DNA of 64,000 bases, taken from Planctomycetota bacterium (GTDB taxonomy: Bacteria > Planctomycetota > Planctomycetia > Planctomycetales > Planctomycetaceae). A model generated the notes under the pieces. That model did no database searches and was not told the DNA's origin. It saw only the letters and a list, made by a program, of their open reading frames with translations. Where the stretch lies: assembly GCA_014584345.1 (NCBI GenBank), contig JACTNB010000035.1:131583-195582 (forward strand). Reading direction: 5' to 3'. Every line of letters starts with the position of its first letter. Position 1 is the first letter of the stretch. This document shows, in pieces, positions 55,833-64,000 of this stretch. Position numbers and translations under genes: made by a program.

Positions 55833-57809
55833 ATGAATGTCTCCATGGTTCTCCCCGGTCAGCAGGATTCCCCGGGCAGCGGTTCGGCCAAGGACCTTTC
55901 CACGGCTGAAGTCTCGGAGTTCTTCGAAAGTTTGCTGCTGGCATGCTCCGCTGAGGACCTGCCGGCCCCACCAGGGGAACCTTGCGCCCCGTTTGCCCGA
56001 TTGCTGGAAGTCTTGCAGAGAACACTGGGGTGTCAAGAGATCGGTTATTATCGCGAGCAATCAGGGGCCGAATGGGTTTGCCTTGTGGGACGGGGAGGGC
56101 GTTCCCTGGGACGCATTGATGCCGACTGGCTAAACCAGGTATCGGCTTCGGCGGGCCTCTGTTTCCGCTTGGACGAACCCGCCCAGGGATGGGGACAATG
56201 GGGAATTCCGTTCCACTGGGATGCCGAGCAGGCGGAGACCGGCGTGCTGGTCGTGACTTCGAGGAATCCAGAAGTTCTGCCCGGCGAATTTTTGAAACGG
56301 GCCACGCCATGGCTCGAGCGGCTGAGCCAATCCTTGCGGGAACGCCAGCGACTACTAGAGGTGTTGCGAACCCGGCAGCAACTGGTCGCTGCCCTTTCGC
56401 GAATTCATGCCACGGAGACATTACCCGAACTGTTGCGAATCTTTCAGTCCGAGTTTCTGCAATTCTGGCCCCATTCCTGTCCCGAAGTCTACTTTCGACC
56501 GAATCCCGCGGGCGAGTCCGTGTTCCGCTTGAATATCGACGACGAACAGGCCGAACCCTGCTCTGGGGAACAGAAGGATGATTCTTCCCCAAGCCGCCCC
56601 GCGACAGGCAAGACCGCCTCGGCATGCCCCCCCGCGCTCCAGCAGCGAGAGGCCATCATGGAGGGACGTGTGACGGTTCATGGGGAACCGCTCGAATCGT
56701 CGCTCTTCGCGGCAAGTCCTGCGGAGGAAGGGCGATTGCTGGTGCAGGCCCTTGCCCGTCGCATTGATCAACTGCAGCGCCAGGACCAATCCGTTACGTC
56801 GGTTTCAGAGGATGGTGAAATCAAAGTGCTGGGAGAGATTCGAAGCCAGGCGGCACGCCAATTACAGGCGGAGACGTGCGCATTGGCCAAGGTCCGCCTG
56901 CCTCTGTTGATTGTCGGCCCCATGGGCTGCGGCAAAAGCCAGGTAGCACGACTCTTGCATGAAAACGGGGCGACGCGCGGGGCCCCTTGTCGGGAACTGC
57001 ACTCCGCCAGACTGGATCCAGCGACATTACAATCGCTGCTCGGAATATCCAGCCAGCGAGTCTTCCCCCTGGCTGGATTCCTTTCAGAGGTATCCGCTTT
57101 TGCGGGGACGATCATTCTGCGAGAGGTGAACCGCCTGGCTCCAGCCTGCCAGCAGATTCTGGAAGACTATTTGCACCAGCAGAATAAGGCTTCCGCGGAT
57201 TTAACCTGGCAACCTCGATTGCTCTTCACCTGCACCGGGGATAACAGCGATTTCAGCTTGATTCCCAACCTGATTCCCAAACTGGCACGCCGGATCAGCG
57301 TGATCCGGCTTGCGGTGCCCGGCTTACGGGAGCGGCACGAGGATATCATTCCGCTTGTTCAAACTGCCTTGCGGAAACGGATGGGAAGTCACACACAGCC
57401 CCCTCGGTTTTCGCAGGCCGCGGAAGATTTTCTCGTGCGCTACGCCTGGCCAGGCAATTTTCGAGACATCGCGCATCTGGTCGAAAAATTGGCACATGAA
57501 TTCACGGGGCAAGAACTCACACCATTTGAATTGGAACGGCTTCTACCACCACGGGAATCCCGCGCGTTCCCACCATCCGATGCGGGATTGGCGGAGGCCA
57601 CACTCGAATTTCAGCGACAGTTTATTCGGCAGGCCATTGCCGAGTGTCGGGGAAATATGACGGAAGCGGCTCGGCACCTCGGTCTGCACCGATCAAATCT
57701 CTATCGCAAAATGCAACAACTGGGCATGGTGGAAGCGGAGGTGGCAGCGGAACAGGCAATCCCACCCCAGGAACTGGGGCACCTCGACCCCGGAACTAAT
57801 CTCCAATGA
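55833..57809 (+). CDS. Fis-type AAA+ regulator lacking GAFTGA
   Basis: A 658-residue protein with a GAF-like or unknown N-terminal sensor (about 1-300), an AAA+ region (about 340-540) and a Fis-type HTH (GNMTEAARHLGLHRSNLYRKM). Walker A is IVGPMGCGKSQVARLL, but no GAFTGA loop is seen and the Walker B place reads IILREVNRLAP, without DE. It thus resembles an enhancer-binding protein that has lost sigma54 contact and probably ATPase activity. ATG at 55833 is chosen over a TTG at 55803. It overlaps the convergent small membrane protein gene by 14 bp at the end. Confidence 0.82.
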   Translation: MNVSMVLPGQQDSPGSGSAKDLSTAEVSEFFESLLLACSAEDLPAPPGEPCAPFARLLEVLQRTLGCQEIGYYREQSGAEWVCLVGRGGRSLGRIDADWLNQVSASAGLCFRLDEPAQGWGQWGIPFHWDAEQAETGVLVVTSRNPEVLPGEFLKRATPWLERLSQSLRERQRLLEVLRTRQQLVAALSRIHATETLPELLRIFQSEFLQFWPHSCPEVYFRPNPAGESVFRLNIDDEQAEPCSGEQKDDSSPSRPATGKTASACPPALQQREAIMEGRVTVHGEPLESSLFAASPAEEGRLLVQALARRIDQLQRQDQSVTSVSEDGEIKVLGEIRSQAARQLQAETCALAKVRLPLLIVGPMGCGKSQVARLLHENGATRGAPCRELHSARLDPATLQSLLGISSQRVFPLAGFLSEVSAFAGTIILREVNRLAPACQQILEDYLHQQNKASADLTWQPRLLFTCTGDNSDFSLIPNLIPKLARRISVIRLAVPGLRERHEDIIPLVQTALRKRMGSHTQPPRFSQAAEDFLVRYAWPGNFRDIAHLVEKLAHEFTGQELTPFELERLLPPRESRAFPPSDAGLAEATLEFQRQFIRQAIAECRGNMTEAARHLGLHRSNLYRKMQQLGMVEAEVAAEQAIPPQELGHLDPGTNLQ

Positions 57810-58101
57810 TCTGTTGTTGATCGTCTTCCTGAGCACCATCACGCTCATTGGGTACCAGATTGGTCGGTGAATTGGGGGCAATATTCGATAGCAGCATGAC
57901 TAAAAACAGGAAGGCGGCCACTACGCCTAGAATAGTCAGCAGGGTGCCGACCATGCGGTCCATGGTGCGGGAAGACTTCGGCTGGCGATAGGGGCGACCA
58001 CCTGCGGGAAATCCCTGCATATCGGTATTGCTTGGAGGAGGATAGCTCCCTGCCATCTCGGGTGGCAGCTTCGTATTGGGATTCTCGGAATTCGAAGTCA
58101 T
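57796..58101 (-). CDS. Small single-span membrane protein, unknown
   Basis: A 101-residue protein with a Pro/Ser/Asn-rich N terminus and one hydrophobic segment (VGTLLTILGVVAAFLFLVMLL, about residues 51-71), followed by a short acidic tail. Topology would place the N terminus in the cytoplasm or the reverse; this is open. It is convergent with and overlaps the regulator gene by 14 bp, so it could be an artefact, but the composition and membrane segment look real. Function unknown. Confidence 0.55.
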   Translation of the reverse strand: MTSNSENPNTKLPPEMAGSYPPPSNTDMQGFPAGGRPYRQPKSSRTMDRMVGTLLTILGVVAAFLFLVMLLSNIAPNSPTNLVPNERDGAQEDDQQQIIGD

Positions 58102-58369
58102 AACGAAGGCACTCGGGTAGGCGAGGTCTTACTAAATTGAGCGGCAGACCACACGGGATTGCTGGAACGTCTTGTAGGTAGATTACCTGATGCGAATAGG
58201 TAATTAAAGCAAAATCGAGTCGTGGACCCCAAATAATGCCAGCTTTGTTACGTGGCAATATTCAAGGTATGTTAGCACCGCTGGTAAACAGGTTTGATTG
58301 CCGGAGCTGTGTAGGTATAGTTTTAACTCCTTGTTTTTTAATGCGTTACGTGCAGGAGAGGCCGGTCGG

Positions 58370-59665
58370 CTAGGCTTTGAAGACCCGCTGAAGTTCATCC
58401 AGCGAAGTAATCCCTTCGGCCACGAGCCGCATTCCATCGTCTTTGAATGTCAGCATGTTTTCCTTCCGCGCCTGGGCCTTGATCTCCGCGGCGGATTTTC
58501 CCGCCGCCACGAGCTCTCGGATTCCGTCGGTCATCTCAATCATTTCCAGCATCGCGATTCGGCCCAGATACCCGACGCCGCCACAGACTTTACAGATACG
58601 GACATCCTCTCCTTCTTCTGGTTTATAGGGGCGATACAAGGTTTGCACAGTCTCCGGCAACCCCACTTTTTGCACAAGTTTTGGGTTCGGGCGATATGGC
58701 TGCTTGCATTTGTAGCAAAGTCGACGGATCAGTTTCTGGCTGATCACTCCCTTGATCGCCTGAGCGGTGGCGGCCGGATCGCCGGTCATCTTGCTGAAAT
58801 TCTCAATTGCCGAGGCGGCATCGCGGGCCGTCATTTCAGAAATCAAAGTCAGTGATTCCTGTTTATTCAAGGCGATTTTCGCAATTTCGGGGGAGGTAAT
58901 CGGATCGATGTAGGCGACATCCCCTTCCTGGCGGATCAAACGTTGCAATGCGTCGTCCAGGGATTCGTTTTCGCGGCGGTCGAATTTGCTGACGTTCTTC
59001 AAATCGCGGTGTCCCACGTCCACCAGCGAGAAGACTGCATACAGATAGGAATCGATGCCGCGAACAATCGCGAAGGCGGTGGTGGTGGTTCCCGAACCCG
59101 GAGGACCAGCGGCCAGAATGATGCCTCCCCGTTCGGAAGCCATCTCGCGAATTTTCTTGCCGACAGTTTCGTTGAAGCCGAGTTCCTGCGCGCTGTATTT
59201 GGCCTCCTTGATGTCGATCAAGTGGACGTTAATCCGTTCGACGCCCCCCTCGAGAGGCTTCGTTTCCACCATCAGCAGATATTTGCGGTCCGCGAATTCA
59301 GCCTTGATCCCCCCCCGCTGTGGTTTTTTGCGCTCCTTTGGGTCAATCCCCGCGACCAGTTTGAGGCACTGACTTACCGCCAGCCCTTCCTTAGCGCTCA
59401 GTCGCGCCCCCGCATGACCGATGCCGTCGACCATCATCTGGGCAACGACCCGGTCTCCTTTCGGTTCCAGACGTAACAACTCCGCACGCCGTTCGAGGGC
59501 TTCCGTCACCAGTTCCTTGGCGCGCAGCATGCCGGCTTCCACCAGACGGGCATGTTCCGACAGATCGACCACCACGCCGCTGAAGGTTCCCTGAAACAGG
59601 ACCAGTTCCACTTCTTCATCGAAGTCGTCTTGCTGTTGGTTTTTTTTCCCAAATCCGAAAATCAC
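58370..59665 (-). CDS. GspE/PilB-like ATPase with degenerate nucleotide site
   Basis: A 431-residue member of the type II secretion/type IV pilus ATPase family. The NTD is short, the core has the Walker A region GPPGSGTTTTAF in place of GPTGSGKSTT (T193 instead of the essential lysine), and the Walker B region reads DVAYIDPITSPE, without the usual GEIRD. The zinc-binding CYKCKQPYRPN...CKVCGGVGYLGR and C-terminal part are normal. Hydrolysis is therefore doubtful; it may be a structural or regulatory homologue. No other secretion gene is adjacent; dapA lies about 150 bp upstream on the same strand. Confidence 0.83.
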   Translation of the reverse strand: MIFGFGKKNQQQDDFDEEVELVLFQGTFSGVVVDLSEHARLVEAGMLRAKELVTEALERRAELLRLEPKGDRVVAQMMVDGIGHAGARLSAKEGLAVSQCLKLVAGIDPKERKKPQRGGIKAEFADRKYLLMVETKPLEGGVERINVHLIDIKEAKYSAQELGFNETVGKKIREMASERGGIILAAGPPGSGTTTTAFAIVRGIDSYLYAVFSLVDVGHRDLKNVSKFDRRENESLDDALQRLIRQEGDVAYIDPITSPEIAKIALNKQESLTLISEMTARDAASAIENFSKMTGDPAATAQAIKGVISQKLIRRLCYKCKQPYRPNPKLVQKVGLPETVQTLYRPYKPEEGEDVRICKVCGGVGYLGRIAMLEMIEMTDGIRELVAAGKSAAEIKAQARKENMLTFKDDGMRLVAEGITSLDELQRVFKA

Positions 59666-59813
59666 GTCTGACGCTCCAAGTACTTGAACAGGAAATGAGG
59701 AACCACACTGCGATCGATCTCATGCGTTTCGGGGCAGGAGTCGCGGCTGTCTCGGTGTAACCCCTACGGGGAAGCCACTCGCGCTATCCACCCGGGCGAG
59801 CACGAACTTCAAT

Positions 59814-60707
59814 TTAACGCGTCGATAAACCATAATTCGTCAAGGTCCGTTGCAGGGAGGCCATGCCTTCGGGAGACAGTTTTGTTAACGGTAGGCGTAA
59901 ATCACCCGATCCCCGCTCCAGTAGTTCCACGGCGGCCTTGACCGGAATCGGATTGGTTGCCAGCGAAAGCATGTCCCGGCACAACCCGAAGAGTTTGAAA
60001 TGCAGGGCACGGGCCTGGTCCCAGTTGCCGCTGGCTGCCGCGTCCACCATTTGTTTTACGTCGGCGGGCACGATATTTCCGACTACGGAGACAACTCCGC
60101 TGCCCCCCAGTGACATCAAAGGCAGGGTGAGGCTGTCGTCCCCGGAAAGGACCGTCAGATCCGAACCCGCCAGGATCTGCGAGGCCTGATCCATCGATCC
60201 GGTGGCTTCTTTCACCGCCACAATGTTCTCCAGTTCCCCGAGACGATTGATCGTATCCGGTTCGATATTCTTGGCCGATCGCCCCGGAATGTTGTAGATC
60301 ACGATGGGCAGGTCGACGGCTTCCGCAATCGCTTTATAATGTTCGTAAAAGCCTTCCTGCATCGGTTTGTTGTAATAGGGAGAAACGATCAAGGCACCAT
60401 CCGCCCCCGCAGCCTTGGCGTGCCGGGTGAGCCGGATGGCCTCGGCGGTGCTGTTCGAACCGGTTCCGGCCATGACGCGGGCACGCCCCGCGGACTGTTC
60501 ACACACAATATCGATGACGCGATCGTGTTCGTCATGCGATAGCGTCGGACTTTCCCCTGTCGTGCCGCAGGGGGCAAGGCCTTCCACTCCCGCGGCGATC
60601 AGATCGTCCACCAGTTTTCGCAGTGCCGCCTCGTCGACCGTGCCCTGTGAAAACGGTGTGATCAGCGCGACTGTCACCCCTCGAAACATTTCCCCTTTGC
60701 GTCCCAT
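59814..60707 (-). CDS. dapA: 4-hydroxy-tetrahydrodipicolinate synthase
   Basis: A 297-residue class I aldolase condensing pyruvate and aspartate semialdehyde, the first step of lysine and diaminopimelate synthesis. Conserved are CGTTGESPTL, VIYNIPGRSAKN (the Tyr) and the Schiff-base lysine in VAVKEATGS. The end of the barrel is complete. ATG at 60707 is used; another in-frame ATG lies six codons later. It is a minus-strand gene 140 bp downstream of a dehydrogenase gene. Close paralogs (for example N-acetylneuraminate lyase) have slightly different motifs; the CGTTGESPTL version fits DapA. Confidence 0.93.
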   Translation of the reverse strand: MGRKGEMFRGVTVALITPFSQGTVDEAALRKLVDDLIAAGVEGLAPCGTTGESPTLSHDEHDRVIDIVCEQSAGRARVMAGTGSNSTAEAIRLTRHAKAAGADGALIVSPYYNKPMQEGFYEHYKAIAEAVDLPIVIYNIPGRSAKNIEPDTINRLGELENIVAVKEATGSMDQASQILAGSDLTVLSGDDSLTLPLMSLGGSGVVSVVGNIVPADVKQMVDAAASGNWDQARALHFKLFGLCRDMLSLATNPIPVKAAVELLERGSGDLRLPLTKLSPEGMASLQRTLTNYGLSTR

Positions 60708-60846
60708 CGTGGTTTTCGCCCTTGCGTCTCGAACTGTCTGATAAAAAAATTATGGTGGCTTGACGTCTCTGTGTGCCCGGAAAATTTCAGCTCCCCCGGG
60801 GGCAAGCCGGCGAAGCGACTTGGCACGGGGGCCTCCCCGTCGCTTC

Positions 60847-61767
<921 letters not shown>

Positions 61768-62091
61768 GAAATGAACTTTCCTGCATCAAAACTTAAACTG
61801 TAGTAAAAACAATAACACCGCCACTCTCCGGCCCGGTCGCAAGGCAGGCAGCGAGTGACGGAAGACATGAACTCGAAAAACAAGGTCTCCAACGGTTCGA
61901 GTATAATCGACTCCCCCAGGAATTTCACCTCCTCACGCAATCCGGCTCGAGCAAGCCGGCTGCAACAGCGGTTTTAGCTCAGACGTGCCGGAAGCGAGAA
62001 AGTCAACTTGCAAATGCACAATTTATTGGGGTAGACTAATTTTCACTGCGAACATTGATCGGTTCGCCAATCGCCCGGAGTTCCCAGCATC
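61768..62091. other. Intergenic region upstream of the RHS fragment
   Basis: About 324 bp. CCGGCT at 61942-61947 pairs with AGCCGG at 61954-61959. No remnant of the missing RHS N terminus was found by eye. Confidence 0.4.
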
Positions 62092-63420
62092 ATGGATACC
62101 ATATCGAACATCCAGGGCATGGCGCCGCCCCGGAAGCTTCTGTCGGGCCATCTGCGCGGCACACTGAACGGCAGCCATACCAGCGTGACGGACGAGACCT
62201 ATGCCGAGTGCTGGTCCCTGGATCAAACGGGTAACTGGCAGAAATACCTCCAGGACGACGACGGCTCCGGTTGGGATCTCAACCAGTCTCGCACGGCAAA
62301 TACCGTGAACGAAATTACGGGCATCTCCGCATCCACCGGCCCCGTTTGGGTCACCCCGGCTTATTCCCGGGCGGGGAACATGACCACTATGCCCCAGCCA
62401 GCCGACCCCACGGCATCCTTCACCGCCACCTACGACGCCTGGAATCGCTTGGTGAAACTGGTGGACGACACCACCACTCACACCATCGCCAGCTACCAAT
62501 ACGACGGAGCTAAACGCCGCGTGGTCGAACAGACCTACACCGCCGGCAGCCTCGAAGAACTCGAAGAAACCCGCCACTGCTACTTCACCGACCCCAGCAA
62601 ATGGCAAGTGATAGAAGAACGCCTCGACTCCTCCACGGACCCCGAACAACAACACATCTGGGGCCTACGCTACATTGACGACATCCTCCTGCGAGACCGC
62701 GACACCACCGGCAACGGCACCCTCAACGAACGCCTCTACGGCCTGCAAGATGCGAACTGGAACGTGACGGCTCTGGTCAACGACAGTGGAGTTGCTCAGG
62801 AACGATTTGCGTATTCAGCGTATGGGCAGCCAGTGTTCTTGGATGCATCGTTCGTATCACAATCCAATTCGGCCAGCAAATGGGAGACGCTGTACGCGGG
62901 ATATCGCTGGGAGAGTAGTTCTGGATTGTTTAATGTGAGGAATCGAGTGTTTCACTCTACGGCGGGGGCTTGGGTGCAAAGAGACCCGCTTGGAGTAACG
63001 GCAGGTGTCAATCTGTATTCGTATTGCGGATTGTCACCACTAAACCGCATTGACGCCAATGGCCTTATATGGGTATTAGTGGGTACCCATGCCGCAACGT
63101 GCACGGAAACGAAAAGATACAATGACGGATACTGTGAGTACAATTGCGAGTGTAAAGGTGGCACATCACTATCAAAGCACGGTAGTAATACTTACAAGCG
63201 ACCTTGCAGTCCATTGGGAACAATATTTGCTCCGCATATTTGCAACGAATGGGAATGGCGACCATTTAGCGTACCATGCTTAGACCCAAAAATTGTCTTT
63301 ATGACGGCCCTGATGGTAATGTTGCTCCTTGGATTACTAATCGCTCCTGTGTCTGGAACAACTTTATTTGCGCTTGGAATGATAATTATCATTGCAGGGT
63401 CAGGTCACGATCATGCATAG
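62092..63420 (+). CDS. RHS-repeat protein fragment with C-terminal toxin-like tip
   Basis: A 442-residue C-terminal part of an RHS/YD-repeat protein. YD-like repeats are seen in AYSRAGNMTTM, YDAWNRLVKLVDD and YQYDGAKRRVV, and the RHS core is NVRNRVFHSTAGAWVQRDPLGVTAG (281 onward) with YCGLSPLNRIDANGL, after which the variable tip starts. The tip (325-442) is Cys-rich (C337, C348, C352, C354, C372, C384, C396) and ends in two hydrophobic segments (402-420 and 424-436). Base composition becomes AT-richer at the junction near 63060. Full RHS proteins exceed 1000 residues, so this is an orphan cassette or a truncated gene. Its stop overlaps the next start. Confidence 0.75.
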   Translation: MDTISNIQGMAPPRKLLSGHLRGTLNGSHTSVTDETYAECWSLDQTGNWQKYLQDDDGSGWDLNQSRTANTVNEITGISASTGPVWVTPAYSRAGNMTTMPQPADPTASFTATYDAWNRLVKLVDDTTTHTIASYQYDGAKRRVVEQTYTAGSLEELEETRHCYFTDPSKWQVIEERLDSSTDPEQQHIWGLRYIDDILLRDRDTTGNGTLNERLYGLQDANWNVTALVNDSGVAQERFAYSAYGQPVFLDASFVSQSNSASKWETLYAGYRWESSSGLFNVRNRVFHSTAGAWVQRDPLGVTAGVNLYSYCGLSPLNRIDANGLIWVLVGTHAATCTETKRYNDGYCEYNCECKGGTSLSKHGSNTYKRPCSPLGTIFAPHICNEWEWRPFSVPCLDPKIVFMTALMVMLLLGLLIAPVSGTTLFALGMIIIIAGSGHDHA

Positions 63421-63853
63421 GAATGACTTTTTATCTTGGGCGATTGGATTTTGTCACACAGATCGGAACTTTGAAATGACTTATGGCAGCGATAATATTC
63501 AGGCTAAAAGCATAAGCATTGTTGACGACAATGGGAGCGTAAAGGCTTTTTTGGGCCCAGTTCAAAGAGCGGAAGGCACTTATGAGCCATGTCTTGTGAT
63601 GTATGATAGTCAGGGATTTCCTAGATTGGAAGTCGGCATGAGTGCGGATGACCCTTTGGTGATTATGAGTTTGCCAGATGGTAGTTCATCTATTTCAATC
63701 GGATCGTTGCGCGAGGAAGTCAAGGGGATAATGATCAGTGACAAAAAAGGGTCTCCATGTGTAATTATTCAGTCGCAAGAAGCAGGGAGTAGTGTAGTTT
63801 TCTATCAGAGGGATAACAACGTCCTTAGGATTGTGAAGTCATACCCAGAATGA
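63413..63853 (+). CDS. Candidate immunity protein of the RHS tip
   Basis: A 146-residue protein beginning at the ATG of ATGCATAG, whose TAG ends the RHS gene, an 8-base overlap. It has repeated strands of the pattern DxxGxxxxxLG (IVDDNGSVKAFLG, MYDSQGFPRLEVG, SLPDGSSSISIGS, ISDKKGSPCVII), giving a beta-rich small fold. Position right after an RHS tip and the tight overlap are the usual place of an immunity gene. No family is recognised. Composition is AT-rich like the tip, so both were probably acquired together. The immunity role is inference from position. Confidence 0.6.
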   Translation: MHRNDFLSWAIGFCHTDRNFEMTYGSDNIQAKSISIVDDNGSVKAFLGPVQRAEGTYEPCLVMYDSQGFPRLEVGMSADDPLVIMSLPDGSSSISIGSLREEVKGIMISDKKGSPCVIIQSQEAGSSVVFYQRDNNVLRIVKSYPE

Positions 63854-63906
63854 TGGTGTAATTGTTTCTATGAAATGAATAGTAATTGGACATGGCTATT
63901 TAGCAG

Positions 63907-63931
63907 GGTAGGTCAGGCTGTGCCTGACGAT
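63907..63931. repeat. REP-like palindrome after the RHS locus
   Basis: GTCAGGC-TGT-GCCTGAC, a perfect 7-bp stem with a 3-nt loop, lies after the candidate immunity gene near the right window edge. The rest of the segment to 64000 shows no gene. Confidence 0.5.
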
Positions 63932-64000
63932 TGCCATGAAGTTCGATAAAATTCACGTCCAATTCAAGCGGATTGAAAAGGGTTGCCGTTTAATTGCAAT

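Overview
The window looks like a chromosomal segment of a planctomycete (phylum Planctomycetota). The evidence is the combination of four secreted sulfatases, a DUF1501 protein next to a cytochrome-like DUF1549/DUF1553 protein, PPi-type phosphofructokinase, an FHA/coiled-coil protein, many orphan regulators and a moderately high GC content. Genus and species cannot be fixed from the sequence alone. Most of the window is ordinary housekeeping and secreted-enzyme coding. Accessory material is concentrated near 3.2-5.0 kb, 32.0-33.4 kb and 62-64 kb.

Layout. 0-3.1 kb: end of a beta-propeller/esterase fusion, a WYL regulator and a lipase-like hydrolase. 3.2-5.0 kb: a retron-like locus, made of a promoter, a structured RNA bounded by a perfect 12-bp inverted repeat (a1/a2), and a reverse transcriptase carrying the retron NAxxH and VTG motifs. 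5.4-9.4 kb: a sugar-phosphate cluster (PPi-phosphofructokinase, HAD hydrolase, 6-phosphogluconate dehydrogenase) ending in a terminator. 9.5-10.3 kb: a TIR repeat element and a minus-strand structured RNA gene with its own promoter. 10.3-20.2 kb: RND pump, sugar-nucleotide epimerase, DUF1501 + DUF1549/1553 pair, SurA-like foldase. 20.5-25.0 kb: large FHA/coiled-coil membrane protein and a zinc dehydrogenase. 25.5-31.7 kb: dnaN, DUF721 (DciA-like), gyrB, lipoprotein and a metallopeptidase-like protein, without dnaA or recF.

32.0-33.4 kb: a lower-GC islet with an unknown protein and a HEPN protein translationally coupled to a small partner. 33.7-45.8 kb: aminotransferase, four sulfatases in two coupled pairs, a sialidase-like protein, an NtrC-type regulator and a tandem universal stress protein. 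45.8-48.5 kb: a PhnZ-like diiron oxygenase divergent from a Na/phosphate cotransporter. 48.6-55.8 kb: pseudo-receiver, hemE-hemY, beta-helix protein, AtpZ-like protein, SRPBCC protein, type III pantothenate kinase and a quinol monooxygenase-like protein. 55.8-61.8 kb: a Fis-type AAA+ regulator without GAFTGA, a GspE-like ATPase lacking the Walker A lysine, dapA and a beta-hydroxyacid dehydrogenase. 62-64 kb: the 3' end of an RHS gene whose AT-rich tip overlaps a candidate immunity gene.

The best candidate for a little-described system is the retron-like locus at 3230-4958. The RNA boundaries, the promoter whose predicted start falls on a1, and the RT motifs agree independently. The RT has YGDD where most retron RTs have YADD, and no effector gene is evident beside it. 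Secondary candidates are the HEPN pair, the RHS tip/immunity pair and the minus-strand RNA at about 9.9-10.1 kb.
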